Below the pieces are notes generated by a model, which made no database searches, was not told the DNA's origin, and was given only the letters and a program-made list of their open reading frames with translations. The translations under genes and the position numbers were made by a program. From contig CAIXEA010000208.1 of assembly GCA_903918315.1 (NCBI GenBank), positions 1 through 64,000 of the forward strand: a stretch of DNA of 64,000 nucleotides, written 5' to 3'. The stretch is from an uncultured Acetobacteraceae bacterium (GTDB taxonomy: Bacteria; Pseudomonadota; Alphaproteobacteria; Acetobacterales; Acetobacteraceae). Positions 24,620-34,228 of this stretch are shown piece after piece. Within the stretch, counting starts at the first letter, position 1; each line of letters begins with the position of its first letter.

Positions 24620-26647
24620 ATGCCGCGGCTGCTTGCTTCGCTGATCCTGCTTGTTGCTCTCGCGATGCCGCTGCAGCCGGGCCGCGCGATGGAGAGCGCG
24701 GCTGTGATCTCCAAACGCGCCGCGGTCACGCTGGTCACCGACACCAATGCCATCACGCCCAACGCGCCCTTTCGTGCCGCCTTGCGCATCCGCCTGACGG
24801 AGGGCTGGCATACCTACTGGAAAAATCCCGGCGATGCGGGTGTGGCCCCGGACCTGACGCTCGATCTGCCAGCGGGTGCGACCGCGGATCCGATCGACTG
24901 GCCGACACCCAAGCGGGTGGCGGAGGGGCCGGTGATGACCTACGCCTATACAGGCGAAGTCCTGCTGCCCGTCACCATTCGGGGCGTTGCAGTCGGTATG
25001 ACGCTCAAGGCCCATGCCAACTGGCTGGTCTGCAAAGACATTTGCGTCCCCGAAGAGGGCGATTTCAGCCTGACCCTGCCGCTCGGCTCGCCCACATCCA
25101 GCGCCGAAGCGCCGCTCTTCGCGGCCCATGATCGCATGGTCCCACGCGCGGCGCTTTGGCACGCCAGCATTGCCGCGGATGGGTCGCTGTTCGTGCGAGG
25201 CGCTGAGTTGAGGCCGGGCATGGTTGAAGATGCCTGGTTCATTCCCGATACGCCCGGCCGCATCCAGGATAACGCGGCGCAACCTCTCCCGGTGCGAGGC
25301 GATGGGTTCGTGCTGTCCCTGAAACTGGCGGAGGGCTCTAAGTTCGGACAGGGGATCTCGGGCATTCTGTCGGTGCGCGATCGCGCGGGCATGCAGACCG
25401 ATATGGTCATCTCGGCCGAAGCCGGCCCGGCGCCAGCGCCGGAAACGCCGTTGCCGGACATGCTGCTGTTCGCCTTCCTGGGCGGACTGATCCTGAACCT
25501 CATGCCTTGCGTTTTCCCCATCCTGGCGATGAAGGCAGTCGGGCTGGCCGCGGGACTGGCGCACGGCAAGGCGAGGGCCCATGCCGTGGCTTATACAGCC
25601 GGTGTCCTGGTGACCTTCGCCAGCCTGGCCGCCGCGTTGCTGACCGCGCGGGCGTTGGGCTCGGTCGCCGGTTGGGGCTTCCAGTTTCAGTCACCCGCCT
25701 TCGTGGCTGCCATGGCATGGCTTCTGTTCGCTGTTGGGCTCAATCTCTCGGGGGTTTTTCAGGTCAGCGGTGGCATTGCCGGGTTCGGCAGCCATCTCGC
25801 CATGAAAGATGGCAGCGCCGGCAGCTTCTTCACCGGCTTGCTGGCGGTTCTGGTCGCGACGCCTTGCACCGCCCCCTTCATGGGTGTCGCTATTGCCGCT
25901 GGGCTGGCCGCGCCCCCGGCTGTGACCATGCTGGTGTTTCTGGTCATGGGGTTGGGTTTGGCAGCGCCCTATATCGTCCTGGCGATCATGCCGGGTGTTG
26001 GCCGCCTGTTGCCGCGTCCCGGGCACTGGATGGAAACCCTGAAACAGGGGCTGGCCTTTCCGATGTATGGCGGCGCGGTTTGGTTGCTTTGGGTGGTCAG
26101 TCAGGAGTCCGGCTCCGCTGGCGTTCTGATTACCGCCGCCGGCTGCGTGCTGCTGGGCTTCGCCGCCTGGGTGCTGGGGGTGAGCCAGGCGTCACGCCGC
26201 CACCGCCGTTTCGGCCAGGCTTTGGCTTTATCGGCCTTACTCTGCGCGGGTGGTTTGTTGGTGGGACTGAGCGTGGCCCCGCCCGCCGCCGCCGAGACTG
26301 CGGCCACCGAGGCTGAGTCCTTCACAGCCGATCGGCTGCAGACTTTGCGGGATGCGGGGCGGCCGGTATTCGTGAATATGACGGCCGCCTGGTGCGTGAC
26401 GTGCCTGGTCAACGAGCGGGTGGCGATCCGCACCGACGCTGTCCGGCAGGCTTTCGCCGCCGGGAACGTGGCTTATCTCAAGGGCGATTGGACCCGCCAG
26501 GACCCGGAAATCACCGCCTTCCTCCGCCGCAATGGGCGCGATGGGGTGCCTTTGTATTTGTATTATGGGCCTGGCGCGACCGAGCCGGTGGCTTTGCCAC
26601 AGATACTGACTGAATCCGCTGTCCTGGCTGCCCTGGGGCGGGGCTGA
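24620..26647 (+). CDS. DsbD/ScsB-type thiol:disulfide interchange protein
   Basis: This 675-residue inner-membrane protein relays electrons from cytoplasmic thioredoxin to periplasmic thiols. It has a signal peptide (PRLLASLILLVALAMPL). The periplasmic alpha domain has WLVCKDICVPEEG. The central membrane domain carries the paired cysteines LNLMPCVFPIL and ATPCTAPFMG. The C-terminal thioredoxin domain has AAWCVTCLVNE. The large N-terminal domain with NPGDAGVAPDL is like ScsB rather than short CcdA. ATG 24620 follows GAAGGG and gives the signal peptide; an upstream start at 24512 does not. It is convergent with a TlpA-like gene two bases away, which may be a functional partner. Confidence 0.93.
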   Translation: MPRLLASLILLVALAMPLQPGRAMESAAVISKRAAVTLVTDTNAITPNAPFRAALRIRLTEGWHTYWKNPGDAGVAPDLTLDLPAGATADPIDWPTPKRVAEGPVMTYAYTGEVLLPVTIRGVAVGMTLKAHANWLVCKDICVPEEGDFSLTLPLGSPTSSAEAPLFAAHDRMVPRAALWHASIAADGSLFVRGAELRPGMVEDAWFIPDTPGRIQDNAAQPLPVRGDGFVLSLKLAEGSKFGQGISGILSVRDRAGMQTDMVISAEAGPAPAPETPLPDMLLFAFLGGLILNLMPCVFPILAMKAVGLAAGLAHGKARAHAVAYTAGVLVTFASLAAALLTARALGSVAGWGFQFQSPAFVAAMAWLLFAVGLNLSGVFQVSGGIAGFGSHLAMKDGSAGSFFTGLLAVLVATPCTAPFMGVAIAAGLAAPPAVTMLVFLVMGLGLAAPYIVLAIMPGVGRLLPRPGHWMETLKQGLAFPMYGGAVWLLWVVSQESGSAGVLITAAGCVLLGFAAWVLGVSQASRRHRRFGQALALSALLCAGGLLVGLSVAPPAAAETAATEAESFTADRLQTLRDAGRPVFVNMTAAWCVTCLVNERVAIRTDAVRQAFAAGNVAYLKGDWTRQDPEITAFLRRNGRDGVPLYLYYGPGATEPVALPQILTESAVLAALGRG

Positions 26648-26649
26648 CC

Positions 26650-27204
26650 CTATCCCACCAATTTCCGTACCAACGTGATCGCCGCCGGGCTTGACCAGTC
26701 CGCCGCGCCTTCCAGCCGGGCGACGTCACGGCCTTTTCGATCGATGATCACCGTCATCGGGATCCCTCTGGCATCCCAGGCCCGCGCCAGCCGGCCTTTC
26801 GGATCGGTCAGAACGGGCAACCCCGATACCGCATGATCCTGGAACCAGCTCCGCACCGTGTCCGCCCCCCCTTTGTCGGACGAGAGCGGCAGCACGGCGA
26901 TATCAAACGGGGCCAGCGCCAGGGCGAGCTGCGCCAACGACGGCATCTCCGCGACGCAGGGCGCGCACCAGGTCGCCCATAGGTTGATGACCATGCCATG
27001 GCCCAGGAATTCAGCAAGCCGATGCTCGGTCCCGTCCGCGCCGAAGAAAGCCTCATCCGGCGGCGCGGCCGGCGGCTCGGTTGGGATCAGGACCTGCGTC
27101 AGATCGGGCAGATTCCGCGCCGCGAATGGTTTGCGCGGGGCCAGCGCGGCGGCTAGGGTGCCGCCCGCAACCGCCAGGGTCGTCCGGCGGGTGATCGATG
27201 CCAT
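26650..27204 (-). CDS. TlpA/ResA-like exported thioredoxin
   Basis: The 184-residue product has a twin-arginine-like leader ([18 protein letters not shown]). A thioredoxin-fold domain follows, with active site [15 protein letters not shown] and the cis-proline region [13 protein letters not shown]. Such proteins reduce periplasmic disulfides, for example in cytochrome c maturation or copper-site assembly, and are reduced by DsbD-type proteins. The neighbouring convergent DsbD fits this. ATG at 27204 begins MASITRR, only 15 bases from the proposed argH start on the other strand; a long in-frame extension further upstream is antisense to argH and rejected. Confidence 0.9.
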   Translation of the reverse strand: MASITRRTTLAVAGGTLAAALAPRKPFAARNLPDLTQVLIPTEPPAAPPDEAFFGADGTEHRLAEFLGHGMVINLWATWCAPCVAEMPSLAQLALALAPFDIAVLPLSSDKGGADTVRSWFQDHAVSGLPVLTDPKGRLARAWDARGIPMTVIIDRKGRDVARLEGAADWSSPAAITLVRKLVG

Positions 27205-27219
27205 GATGGGTACCCTCTT

Positions 27220-28650
27220 GTGACCGAAGACGCAGATGTGACCAACGACGCAGAGCGCCGTAACGCCGCCGCGAACGCCCAATGGGGCGGCCGTTTCGCG
27301 GCAGGCCCGTCCGTTATCATGCAAGAGATCAACGCATCCATCGGATTCGACCAAAAGCTCTGGCGCCAGGACATCCGCGGCTCCCTCGCCCATGCCGCCA
27401 TGCTGGCCAAAATCGGTCTGATCAGCGCCGAGGATGAGCAGGCCATCCGCACCGGACTGGCCGACATCGCCGGGGAAATCGAGGCTGGGCGCTTCCCCTT
27501 CGCGGTCGAGCTTGAAGACATCCACATGAATATCGAGGCCCGCCTGACCGAGCGGATCGGGGAGGCCGGCAAGCGCCTGCACACCGCGCGCAGCCGCAAT
27601 GACCAGGTGGCGACCGATTTCCGCCTGTGGGTGCGCGACGCGATCGATGGGCTGAGCGCCCAGATCACCGACGTCATGCTGGCTTTGGCCGAACGCGCCG
27701 CGGCCTATGCCGGCGACGTGATGCCCGGCTTCACCCATCTGCAGACCGCCCAGCCCGTGACCTTCGGGCATCATCTGCTGGCCTATGTCGAAATGCTGGA
27801 CCGCGACCGCGGCCGCCTGGCGGATTGCCGCAAGCGGTTGAACGTCAACCCATTGGGTTCGGCGGCTTTGGCCGGCACGTCCTTCCCGATCGACCGCCAT
27901 ATGACCGCCGCGGCCCTGGGCTTCGACGGCCCGACCGCGAATTCGCTGGATGCGGTGTCGGACCGGGATTTCGCCTTGGAGTTCCTCTCCGCCGCCGCGA
28001 TCTCGGCCATGCATCTGTCCCGCTTCGCCGAGGAGATCGTGATCTGGTGCAGCGCGCCCTATCGCTTCATCCGCCTGTCCGACGCTTTCACCACCGGCAG
28101 CTCGATCATGCCGCAGAAGCGCAATCCGGATGCGGCGGAGCTGGTGCGCGCCAAGACCGGGCGCATCACTGGATCGCTGGTGGGCCTGCTGACGGTGATG
28201 AAGGGCCTGCCTTTGGCCTATGCCAAGGACATGCAGGAAGACAAGGAACCCGTCTTCGACGCCGCCGAGGCCTGGGCCCTGTCGCTCGCCGCCATCGCCG
28301 GCATGACCCGCGACATGACCCCCGTGCTCGAGCGGATGCGGGCTTTGGCCGGCTCGGGCTTCTCCACCGCCACGGATCTGGCGGACTGGCTGGTGCGGGT
28401 GCTGAAACTGCCGTTCCGCGAAGCCCACCATGTCACGGGCCGCCTGGTCGCGATGGCCGAACAGCGGGCTGTGGACCTGGCCGATTTGTCGCTGGCGGAG
28501 ATGCGCAGTGTGGAAGCCGGGATCACCGACGACGTGTTCTCAGTCCTGACCGTGGACGCATCGGTCGCGTCGCGCACCAGCTTTGGCGGCACGGCGCCGG
28601 TCAATGTGGCCAGGGAGGCGGCGCGTTGGTGCGCGGCGTTACAAGCATGA
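27220..28650 (+). CDS. argH: Argininosuccinate lyase
   Basis: ArgH cleaves argininosuccinate to arginine and fumarate, the last step of arginine synthesis. The 476-residue protein carries [12 protein letters not shown], the [13 protein letters not shown] segment, [10 protein letters not shown], and the fumarase/ASL superfamily signature [12 protein letters not shown]. Start is probably GTG 27220; a GTG at 27238 is a shorter alternative (VTNDAERRN). The ribosome-binding site is weak for both. The stop overlaps the ATG of lptM (ATGA). Confidence 0.97.
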   Translation: MTEDADVTNDAERRNAAANAQWGGRFAAGPSVIMQEINASIGFDQKLWRQDIRGSLAHAAMLAKIGLISAEDEQAIRTGLADIAGEIEAGRFPFAVELEDIHMNIEARLTERIGEAGKRLHTARSRNDQVATDFRLWVRDAIDGLSAQITDVMLALAERAAAYAGDVMPGFTHLQTAQPVTFGHHLLAYVEMLDRDRGRLADCRKRLNVNPLGSAALAGTSFPIDRHMTAAALGFDGPTANSLDAVSDRDFALEFLSAAAISAMHLSRFAEEIVIWCSAPYRFIRLSDAFTTGSSIMPQKRNPDAAELVRAKTGRITGSLVGLLTVMKGLPLAYAKDMQEDKEPVFDAAEAWALSLAAIAGMTRDMTPVLERMRALAGSGFSTATDLADWLVRVLKLPFREAHHVTGRLVAMAEQRAVDLADLSLAEMRSVEAGITDDVFSVLTVDASVASRTSFGGTAPVNVAREAARWCAALQA

Positions 28651-28775
28651 AAACGGGTGTGATGGTTGCCATGCTGCTGGGCGCGCTGGTCGCGGGCTGC
28701 GGCAAGAAGGGGCCCCCGACACCGCCGGGACCAGCGGATCAGGAGACCTACCCGAAGGTTTATCCGACGAGGTAG
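28647..28775 (+). CDS. lptM: LptM-type small lipoprotein (YifL-like)
   Basis: A 42-residue lipoprotein overlapping the argH stop. After a short hydrophobic signal it has the lipobox LVAGC and the hallmark [12 protein letters not shown] directly after the lipidated cysteine (Cys18). The family, long annotated as YifL, has been reported to assist oxidative maturation of the LPS transporter LptD in enterobacteria. In many proteobacteria the order is argH or cyaY, then lptM, then lysA. Here lysA does not follow; typA is encoded convergently instead. Confidence 0.88.
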   Translation: MKTGVMVAMLLGALVAGCGKKGPPTPPGPADQETYPKVYPTR

Positions 28776-28827
28776 GGACGACGAAGCGGGGCACGGCTCG
28801 CCGGACCCGTGGCACTACGCTTTCGGC

Positions 28828-28856
28828 TGCATCCTCGGGTCAAGCCCGAGGATGCA
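28828..28856. terminator. Strong hairpin between convergent lptM and typA
   Basis: TGCATCCTCGGG (28828-28839) and CCCGAGGATGCA (28845-28856) form a perfect 12-bp stem with a five-base loop. It lies 53 bases after lptM and 14 bases after typA (minus strand), so it can act as a bidirectional 3' end. No U-rich tail follows, so Rho-independent termination is not proven; it may be a REP-like palindrome. Confidence 0.6.
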
Positions 28857-28869
28857 ACACGACCGTGCC

Positions 28870-30702
28870 TTAAGCCGCCGCTTCCTGCGACCGCTTCTCG
28901 AACCGCTTGCGCTCGTTCGGATCCAGATAGCGCTTGCGGATGCGGACCGCCGTCGGCGTCACTTCCACCAATTCGTCGTCTTCGACATAGGCGATTGCCT
29001 GTTCCAGGCTGATCTTGCGCGGCGGGATCAGCAGCATGGCATCGTCCTTGCCGGCGGCGCGGACGTTGGTCAGCTTCTTTTCCTTGATCGGGTTCACTTC
29101 CAGATCGGAACCGCGGCTGTGTTCGCCCAGGATCATGCCCTGGTAGATCTTCTCCCCCGGGTTCACGAACAGAGTGCCGCGTTCCTGAATATACCAGAGC
29201 GCGTAATGCACCGTCTCCCCACCCTCGGTGGAGATCAGGGAGCCATTGCGGCGGCCTTCCAGGGCGCCCTTCCAGGGGCCGTAACCCGCGAACAGGCGGT
29301 TCATGATGCCAGTGCCGCGCGTGTCGGTGAGGAATTCGCCATGGTAGCCAATCAGGCCGCGGCTGGGGATGTTGAAGGTCAGGCGGACCTTGCCGCCGCC
29401 AGACGGGCGCATGTCGCGCAGCTCACCTTTGCGGCGGGACATCTTCTCGACCACCACGCCGGAATAGGGCTCATCGACGTCGCAGAGCACCTCTTCCATC
29501 GGCTCTTCGCGGGCGCCGGTGTCCGGGTTGATCTGGGTCAGCACGCGCGGGCGGCCGATGGCGAGTTCGAAGCCTTCACGGCGCATCTGTTCGATCAGCA
29601 CGCCGAGCTGGAGTTCGCCGCGGCCGGCCACTTCGAACGCGTCGGTTTCGCCGGTCGAGTCGGTGATGCGAATGGCGACGTTGCCCTCGGCTTCCCGGAA
29701 CAGGCGCTCCCGGATTTGGCGGGAGGTGACCTTCTTGCCTTCACGGCCCGCCAGCGGCGAGTCGTTGATGCGGAAGGTCATCGCCAAAGTCGGCGGATCG
29801 ACGGGGATCGCGGGCAGCGGCGCGGCCACTTCGGGGGCGCAGATGGTATCGGGAATGGTGCCTTCGGACAGGCCGGCCACGGCCACGATGTCGCCGGCGA
29901 AGGCTTCATCGACGGTGATCCGCTCCAGCCCGCGGAACGACAACAGCTTGGTCAGGCGGCCGGTTTCGACGGTCTTGCCGTCGGCATGCAGCACTTTGAC
30001 CTGCATGTTGATCTTGGCGGTGCCCTGCTCGATGCGCCCGGTCAGCACGCGGCCGAGGAAGTTGTCATATTCCAGGATGCTGGCGACCATGGCGAAGGGG
30101 GCGTCGCGATCAACCGTGGGTTCCGGCACATGCGACACGATCAGGTCGAACATGGCCGACAGGTCCTTGCGCGGCCCTTCCATCGTCGTATCCGCCCAGC
30201 CCTGACGGCCGGAGGCATAGAGCATCGGGAAGTCCAACTGGCTGTCGGTCGCGTCCAGCGCGGCGAACAGATCGAACACCTCATTATGCACTTCATCCGC
30301 GCGGGAGTCCTGCCGATCGACCTTGTTCACCACGACGATGGGGTGAATGCCGCGGGCGAGGGCCTTGCCGACAACGAACTTGGTCTGCGGCAGCACGCCT
30401 TCGGCGGCGTCGACCAGCACGATGGCGCCATCGACCATGCCCAGAATGCGCTCGACCTCACCGCCGAAATCGGCGTGGCCAGGGGTGTCGACGATATTGA
30501 TGCGGGTGTCTTTCCAGACCACCGAAGTGCACTTCGCCAGAATCGTGATGCCGCGCTCTTTTTCAAGGTCATTGCGGTCCATCGCGCGTTCGGCCACGTG
30601 CTGGTGGTCGCGGAAGGTGCCGGACTGGCTGAGGAGCTTATCGACGAGCGTAGTCTTGCCGTGATCGACGTGGGCGATGATGGCGACGTTACGAATTTGC
30701 AT
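28870..30702 (-). CDS. typA: Translational GTPase TypA/BipA
   Basis: A 610-residue ribosome-associated GTPase involved in 50S assembly and stress adaptation. G-domain motifs are G1 AHVDHGKTT (10-18), G2 RGITI, G3 [14 protein letters not shown] and G4 NKVDR. Domains related to EF-G follow, including [24 protein letters not shown] and the BipA-specific C-terminal [23 protein letters not shown] 30702 gives [16 protein letters not shown]; a much longer open frame to 31587 runs antisense to the cupin gene and is not coding. Confidence 0.97.
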   Translation of the reverse strand: MQIRNVAIIAHVDHGKTTLVDKLLSQSGTFRDHQHVAERAMDRNDLEKERGITILAKCTSVVWKDTRINIVDTPGHADFGGEVERILGMVDGAIVLVDAAEGVLPQTKFVVGKALARGIHPIVVVNKVDRQDSRADEVHNEVFDLFAALDATDSQLDFPMLYASGRQGWADTTMEGPRKDLSAMFDLIVSHVPEPTVDRDAPFAMVASILEYDNFLGRVLTGRIEQGTAKINMQVKVLHADGKTVETGRLTKLLSFRGLERITVDEAFAGDIVAVAGLSEGTIPDTICAPEVAAPLPAIPVDPPTLAMTFRINDSPLAGREGKKVTSRQIRERLFREAEGNVAIRITDSTGETDAFEVAGRGELQLGVLIEQMRREGFELAIGRPRVLTQINPDTGAREEPMEEVLCDVDEPYSGVVVEKMSRRKGELRDMRPSGGGKVRLTFNIPSRGLIGYHGEFLTDTRGTGIMNRLFAGYGPWKGALEGRRNGSLISTEGGETVHYALWYIQERGTLFVNPGEKIYQGMILGEHSRGSDLEVNPIKEKKLTNVRAAGKDDAMLLIPPRKISLEQAIAYVEDDELVEVTPTAVRIRKRYLDPNERKRFEKRSQEAAA

Positions 30703-30933
30703 GTGGACCTGGGTGCCGCGGATGTTGCGGCGCACACATAGGCCGGTCAGCCGCCGGATACGAGCCAAAAAAGTGCCCGAATCGCGCGGCGCAGCCATGC
30801 TTCGCACAAAATTCACGCCGCGCGGGGTGTCACGGCAACACGATACCGCACATTCCCGTCGACGGCCACCAGAACGGGGTTGCTTTTTGCTCGGCCGATA
30901 TGGGCAAAATCCGGCGAACGGAGAGTGCGGCCG

Positions 30934-31476
30934 ATGCTCGATCTCGATCAATTCATAGCCGATTTGCACGCCAGTCTGGCCGAACGGTCCCGCCAGGCCA
31001 TGAAGGCGGTGGTTGCCCGCGCGGTGTCCGACCCCGCATCCGTGCTGCGAGCACTGGGGACGCCGGACAAGCCAGGGCTGAAGATCCTCCATAAATCGCC
31101 CGAACTGACGATCCTGAACGTGCTCTGGTCGCCGGGGCAGATCACCCTGCCGCACGAACACCGCCTGACCGCCGTCATCGGCATGTATAGCGGGCGGGAG
31201 GATAACATGTTCTGGCGCCGTACCCCCGACGCGCCGCGTTTCCATCTTGAGGCCGCGGGCGGGGAGGCGCTGGGCGTCGGCGACGCCGCGCTGCTGGGCC
31301 GTGACATCGTCCACTCCGTCATCAATCCGCTGGGGCGGATCAGCGGCGCGATCCATGTTTATGACGGCCCGTTCCTGACGGTCGAGCGCAGCATGTGGGA
31401 TGCCGAGACCCTGCGGGAGGAGCCCTACGACGTGACCAAGGTCTCGGCCCGGATGGGGATGCAGGGAGGACGCTAG
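30934..31476 (+). CDS. Cupin-fold protein, cysteine-dioxygenase-like
   Basis: This 180-residue protein has a cupin core with metal-binding HEHRLTAVIGMYSGREDNMFW (His-x-His then Glu) and a later His in DIVHSVINPLG. The pattern resembles thiol dioxygenases (cysteine or mercaptopropionate dioxygenase), though the substrate-binding residues cannot be confirmed. The first ~70 residues are helical (FIADLHASLAERSRQAMKAV). Start at 30934 follows GGAGAG. It stands alone between typA (divergent) and a long non-coding gap. Confidence 0.7.
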   Translation: MLDLDQFIADLHASLAERSRQAMKAVVARAVSDPASVLRALGTPDKPGLKILHKSPELTILNVLWSPGQITLPHEHRLTAVIGMYSGREDNMFWRRTPDAPRFHLEAAGGEALGVGDAALLGRDIVHSVINPLGRISGAIHVYDGPFLTVERSMWDAETLREEPYDVTKVSARMGMQGGR

Positions 31477-31955
31477 GCCGCCGCCATCACCGACCGGCGC
31501 CGGTTGGCGCCTGATCCTGGCCCGGTTCTGGATCGGCCGTCTCACGTTGCATGGGGTGTTGCCGCGCGCATCGGATTTCTCGGGCATTGCATCACCCGCT
31601 CAACCGCGCGGGGCCCCGTCGTGCGACGTTTCCCCATCTGGATGGGGCGCGACCTTGCTGGCTCACGGCGTATAGGGTCTTGCCGTACCATGTCGTCAAA
31701 CCGGTAGCATCAAGCCGGGGTGGGGCCCATTCCAGCCGGCGGCCGTCGCCCAAGCCGGCATGTGTAACCGGCGATGGGCTCATGTGTTCACGGCGTAAGG
31801 GGTGTTGCCGCGCGGTCTTCACGAGCGATACAGAGGGCGGGGATGTCGAACGGGCACGTTGGGTCATGCTCGCTTGCTAACCGGCCCGTATTTTCGCGCC
31901 AAGCGGCGTGGCTGTCAGCGCGGAGATCGGGTCGCGGAGGCGGGACGGTTGCCCC
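31477..31955. other. 479-bp gap with three degenerate ~26-bp repeats
   Basis: No convincing gene lies here. Three related segments occur at 31542-31567, 31663-31688 and 31788-31813 (pattern TCACGgcGtA.GGGTgTTGCCGcgC), spaced 121 and 125 bases apart. The first and third differ at about four of 26 positions. Other GC-rich stretches around them are only loosely similar. No open frame spans all three copies in one frame without stops. The gap could be decayed coding DNA, a tandem repeat remnant or a non-coding RNA region; no choice is possible from sequence alone. Confidence 0.5.
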
Positions 31956-32930
31956 TTACCGGACAGCCGCCAGCATGTTCCGCAGATCCGCCTCCGGCCG
32001 GGCGCCGTAGTGCCCGATGACCTCGGCCGCCGCCAGGCTGCCCAGCCGACCGCAGATGTCCAGTGTCCGGCCCGCCGTGAACGCCGCGAGGAACCCCGCC
32101 GCATACGCGTCACCGGCGCCGGTCGTGTCCACCACCGTGGCGGGCGCCGCCGCGATTTCCACCGTTTCCGCCCCGCGCACGATCAGGCTGCCGGCTTCAC
32201 TGCGGGTCAGCGCCGCGAGGGACACGTCCCGCCGTGTCGCCTCAGCGGCCGCTTCAAACGTGTTTTCCTCATAGAGGCTGGTGATCTCGGTCTCATTGGC
32301 GAACAGAATGTCCACATGCCCGGCCACCAGTTCGCGGAACGCCGCGCGGTGGCGGTTGACGCAGAACGCATCCGACAGCGACAGCGCCACCTGCTTGCCC
32401 GCCGCATGCGCGGCGGCAGCGGCCTTGTAGAATGCCGCCTGCGCGGCCGGGGGATCGAACAGATAGCCTTCCAGATAGGTCACGGCGGCTGACGCCACCA
32501 AAGCCTCATCGACATCGGCTTCATTCAGCGTCACGCAGGCGCCGAGGAAGGTGTTCATCGTCCGTTGCCCGTCGGGCGTCACCAGGATCAGGCAGCGTGC
32601 CGTCGGCGCCCCGCCCACCAGCGGGGATGACGGGAACGCCACCCCGGCGGCCTTGATGTCATGGGCGAACACGGTGCCGAGCTGGTCGTCGGCGACCTTG
32701 CCGATATAGGCGACCCGCGCGCCGAGGCCCGCCGCAACCGCGCAGGTGTTCGCCGCGGAGCCGCCACTGCTTTCCTGCCCAGGCGGCATGGCGGCATAGA
32801 TGGCCTGCGCCTGCGCCGCATCGACCAGGATCATCGCACCTTTGTGCATGTCATGGCGCGACAGGAACGTGTCGTCGGCGCGGGCGACGACGTCGACGAT
32901 GGCATTGCCGATGCCCAGGATGTCGACCAT
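31956..32930 (-). CDS. PfkB-family sugar/nucleoside kinase (adenosine-kinase-like)
   Basis: The 324-residue protein begins MVDILGIGNAIVDVVARAD. It contains the first PfkB signature region GGSAANTCAVAAGLG and ends with the ATP-binding/catalytic signature VDTTGAGDAYAAGFLAAF with the catalytic Asp. This layout is that of alphaproteobacterial adenosine kinase-like or ribokinase-like enzymes; the exact substrate is unresolved. It lies two bases after the enolase-superfamily gene on the same strand, an arrangement that could make it a sugar-acid kinase, but this is inference. Confidence 0.85.
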   Translation of the reverse strand: MVDILGIGNAIVDVVARADDTFLSRHDMHKGAMILVDAAQAQAIYAAMPPGQESSGGSAANTCAVAAGLGARVAYIGKVADDQLGTVFAHDIKAAGVAFPSSPLVGGAPTARCLILVTPDGQRTMNTFLGACVTLNEADVDEALVASAAVTYLEGYLFDPPAAQAAFYKAAAAAHAAGKQVALSLSDAFCVNRHRAAFRELVAGHVDILFANETEITSLYEENTFEAAAEATRRDVSLAALTRSEAGSLIVRGAETVEIAAAPATVVDTTGAGDAYAAGFLAAFTAGRTLDICGRLGSLAAAEVIGHYGARPEADLRNMLAAVR

Positions 32931-32932
32931 GC

Positions 32933-34111
32933 TCAGCGCCCTTTCACGGGATGCGCGCGCACCGCGTCTTCGTTCACGTCCACACCCCAGCCCGGTCCCT
33001 TTGGCACGATCAGCATCCCATCCTCGATGACGGGGGCGTTTATGAACAGTTCGTCGCGCCATGCAACGCTGTCGATGTCGATTTCCATCACCCGGAAGTT
33101 GGGCACCAAGGCACAGAAATGGGCGCTGACGGCCGAGCACAGGTGGCCGTAGTAGTTGTGCGGCGCGACATTGACCTCATAGGCCTCCGCCATCGACGCG
33201 ATCTTGATCGATTCCAGGAAGCCGTTCCAGATCACATCGATGATCGCCACATCCGCCGCGTAGGCATTCAGGAACGGCCGGAACGCCCGCCGCCCGGTGA
33301 CGGATTCCAGCGACGCGATCGGGCATGGTGCGCGGGAACGGATCAGCGCCAAAGCCTGCGGATCCCAGTTGTCGATTTCCAGCCAGGTCAGGTCGTAGGG
33401 TTCCACCGCCTTGGCGACCAGCAGATTCCCCTCGGTCTTGAAGTGGTAGTTGATGTCGAGATGGATGCCCATGTCCGGCCCCGCCCCATCGCGAAACGCC
33501 CCCAGCGTATCCCGCACCGCCTGCAACGTCTTGCGATCGGCGTTCAGTTCCGGGTGCCCCGGGGAGCGGCCGAAGCCGGGCCCGAAGCCCACCAGCTTCT
33601 CCCCATCGAAGGGCAGGATATTGGTTTTCAGGGCCTTGAAGCCGCGCCGCTTCACCTCGGCGCCCAATGCCGCCACGTCGTCGTAGGTGCGCAGCGGCGC
33701 TTCGCCCACGGCGGCGGCGTTGCGGACCCGGTAGGTGCCGCAATGGGACCAGTAGACCGGGATGCGCTCGCGCACCGGGCCGCCGAACAGTTCGTAGACC
33801 GGCACGCCGAGGGCCTTGCCCTTGATATCCAGCAGCGCGTTCTCGATCGCGGCGATGGCGCGCTGGTTGACCCCGTTCGGGGCCTGCACCTGCTTCACGT
33901 ACAGCAGCGAGTCGATCTTCTGGATCGGGCGAGGGTCCTGGCCAATCAGGTCCTCCGCCATGCCGTGGATGACGGCGGACAGGCCGCGGCTACCATCGGC
34001 CTCGGTGAATTCCGACCAGCCCACGAGCCCGTCATCGGTGGTGACCTTGAGGAAGGAGAAGGTGCGCCAGCCGGCGTCACAATGCAGATCTTCGACCTTG
34101 GCGATTTTCAT
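32933..34111 (-). CDS. Mandelate racemase/muconate lactonizing (enolase superfamily) enzyme
   Basis: A 392-residue barrel enzyme with an N-terminal capping domain. Candidate metal ligands are the Asp in HLDINYHF, Glu in WLEIDNWD and Glu in SLESVTG. A Lys in FKALKTNIL is at the KxK-type base position, and His in VAPHNYYGHL is a possible general acid. This arrangement resembles sugar-acid dehydratases and related racemases, which abstract a proton alpha to a carboxylate. The substrate is unknown. ATG 34111 begins MKIAKVEDLHCDAG. It is divergent from the SDR gene and is followed by a PfkB kinase two bases later. Confidence 0.87.
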   Translation of the reverse strand: MKIAKVEDLHCDAGWRTFSFLKVTTDDGLVGWSEFTEADGSRGLSAVIHGMAEDLIGQDPRPIQKIDSLLYVKQVQAPNGVNQRAIAAIENALLDIKGKALGVPVYELFGGPVRERIPVYWSHCGTYRVRNAAAVGEAPLRTYDDVAALGAEVKRRGFKALKTNILPFDGEKLVGFGPGFGRSPGHPELNADRKTLQAVRDTLGAFRDGAGPDMGIHLDINYHFKTEGNLLVAKAVEPYDLTWLEIDNWDPQALALIRSRAPCPIASLESVTGRRAFRPFLNAYAADVAIIDVIWNGFLESIKIASMAEAYEVNVAPHNYYGHLCSAVSAHFCALVPNFRVMEIDIDSVAWRDELFINAPVIEDGMLIVPKGPGWGVDVNEDAVRAHPVKGR

Positions 34112-34194
34112 GGTTACCCCCCATCGATGCGCTGTTTCGCGGCGATCCCGGGCAGGCTAGCGTGGTTCGCGGTGCCAGGCCACCAGGGCGGAGT

Positions 34195-34228
34195 CCAACC
34201 ATGAATACCCCCCAACCATGAATACCCC
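34195..34228 (+). repeat. 17-bp tandem duplication spanning a start codon
   Basis: CCAACCATGAATACCCC is present twice without gap or mismatch (34195-34211, 34212-34228). Each copy contains an ATG. The first (34201) lies seven bases after GGAG (34190-34193) but opens only six codons (MNTPQP) before TGA 34219-34221, which overlaps the second ATG (34218) as ATGA. The second ATG is the long frame. Confidence 0.9.

Noticed and set aside
27205-28431. Upstream extension of the TlpA-like gene
   Set aside because: The open frame continues through argH antisense; the exported leader and twin arginines place the start at 27204.
28666-30741. 691-codon open frame on the plus strand
   Set aside because: It is antisense to typA and shows His/Gln/Asp-rich repetitive composition typical of GC-rich antisense reading.
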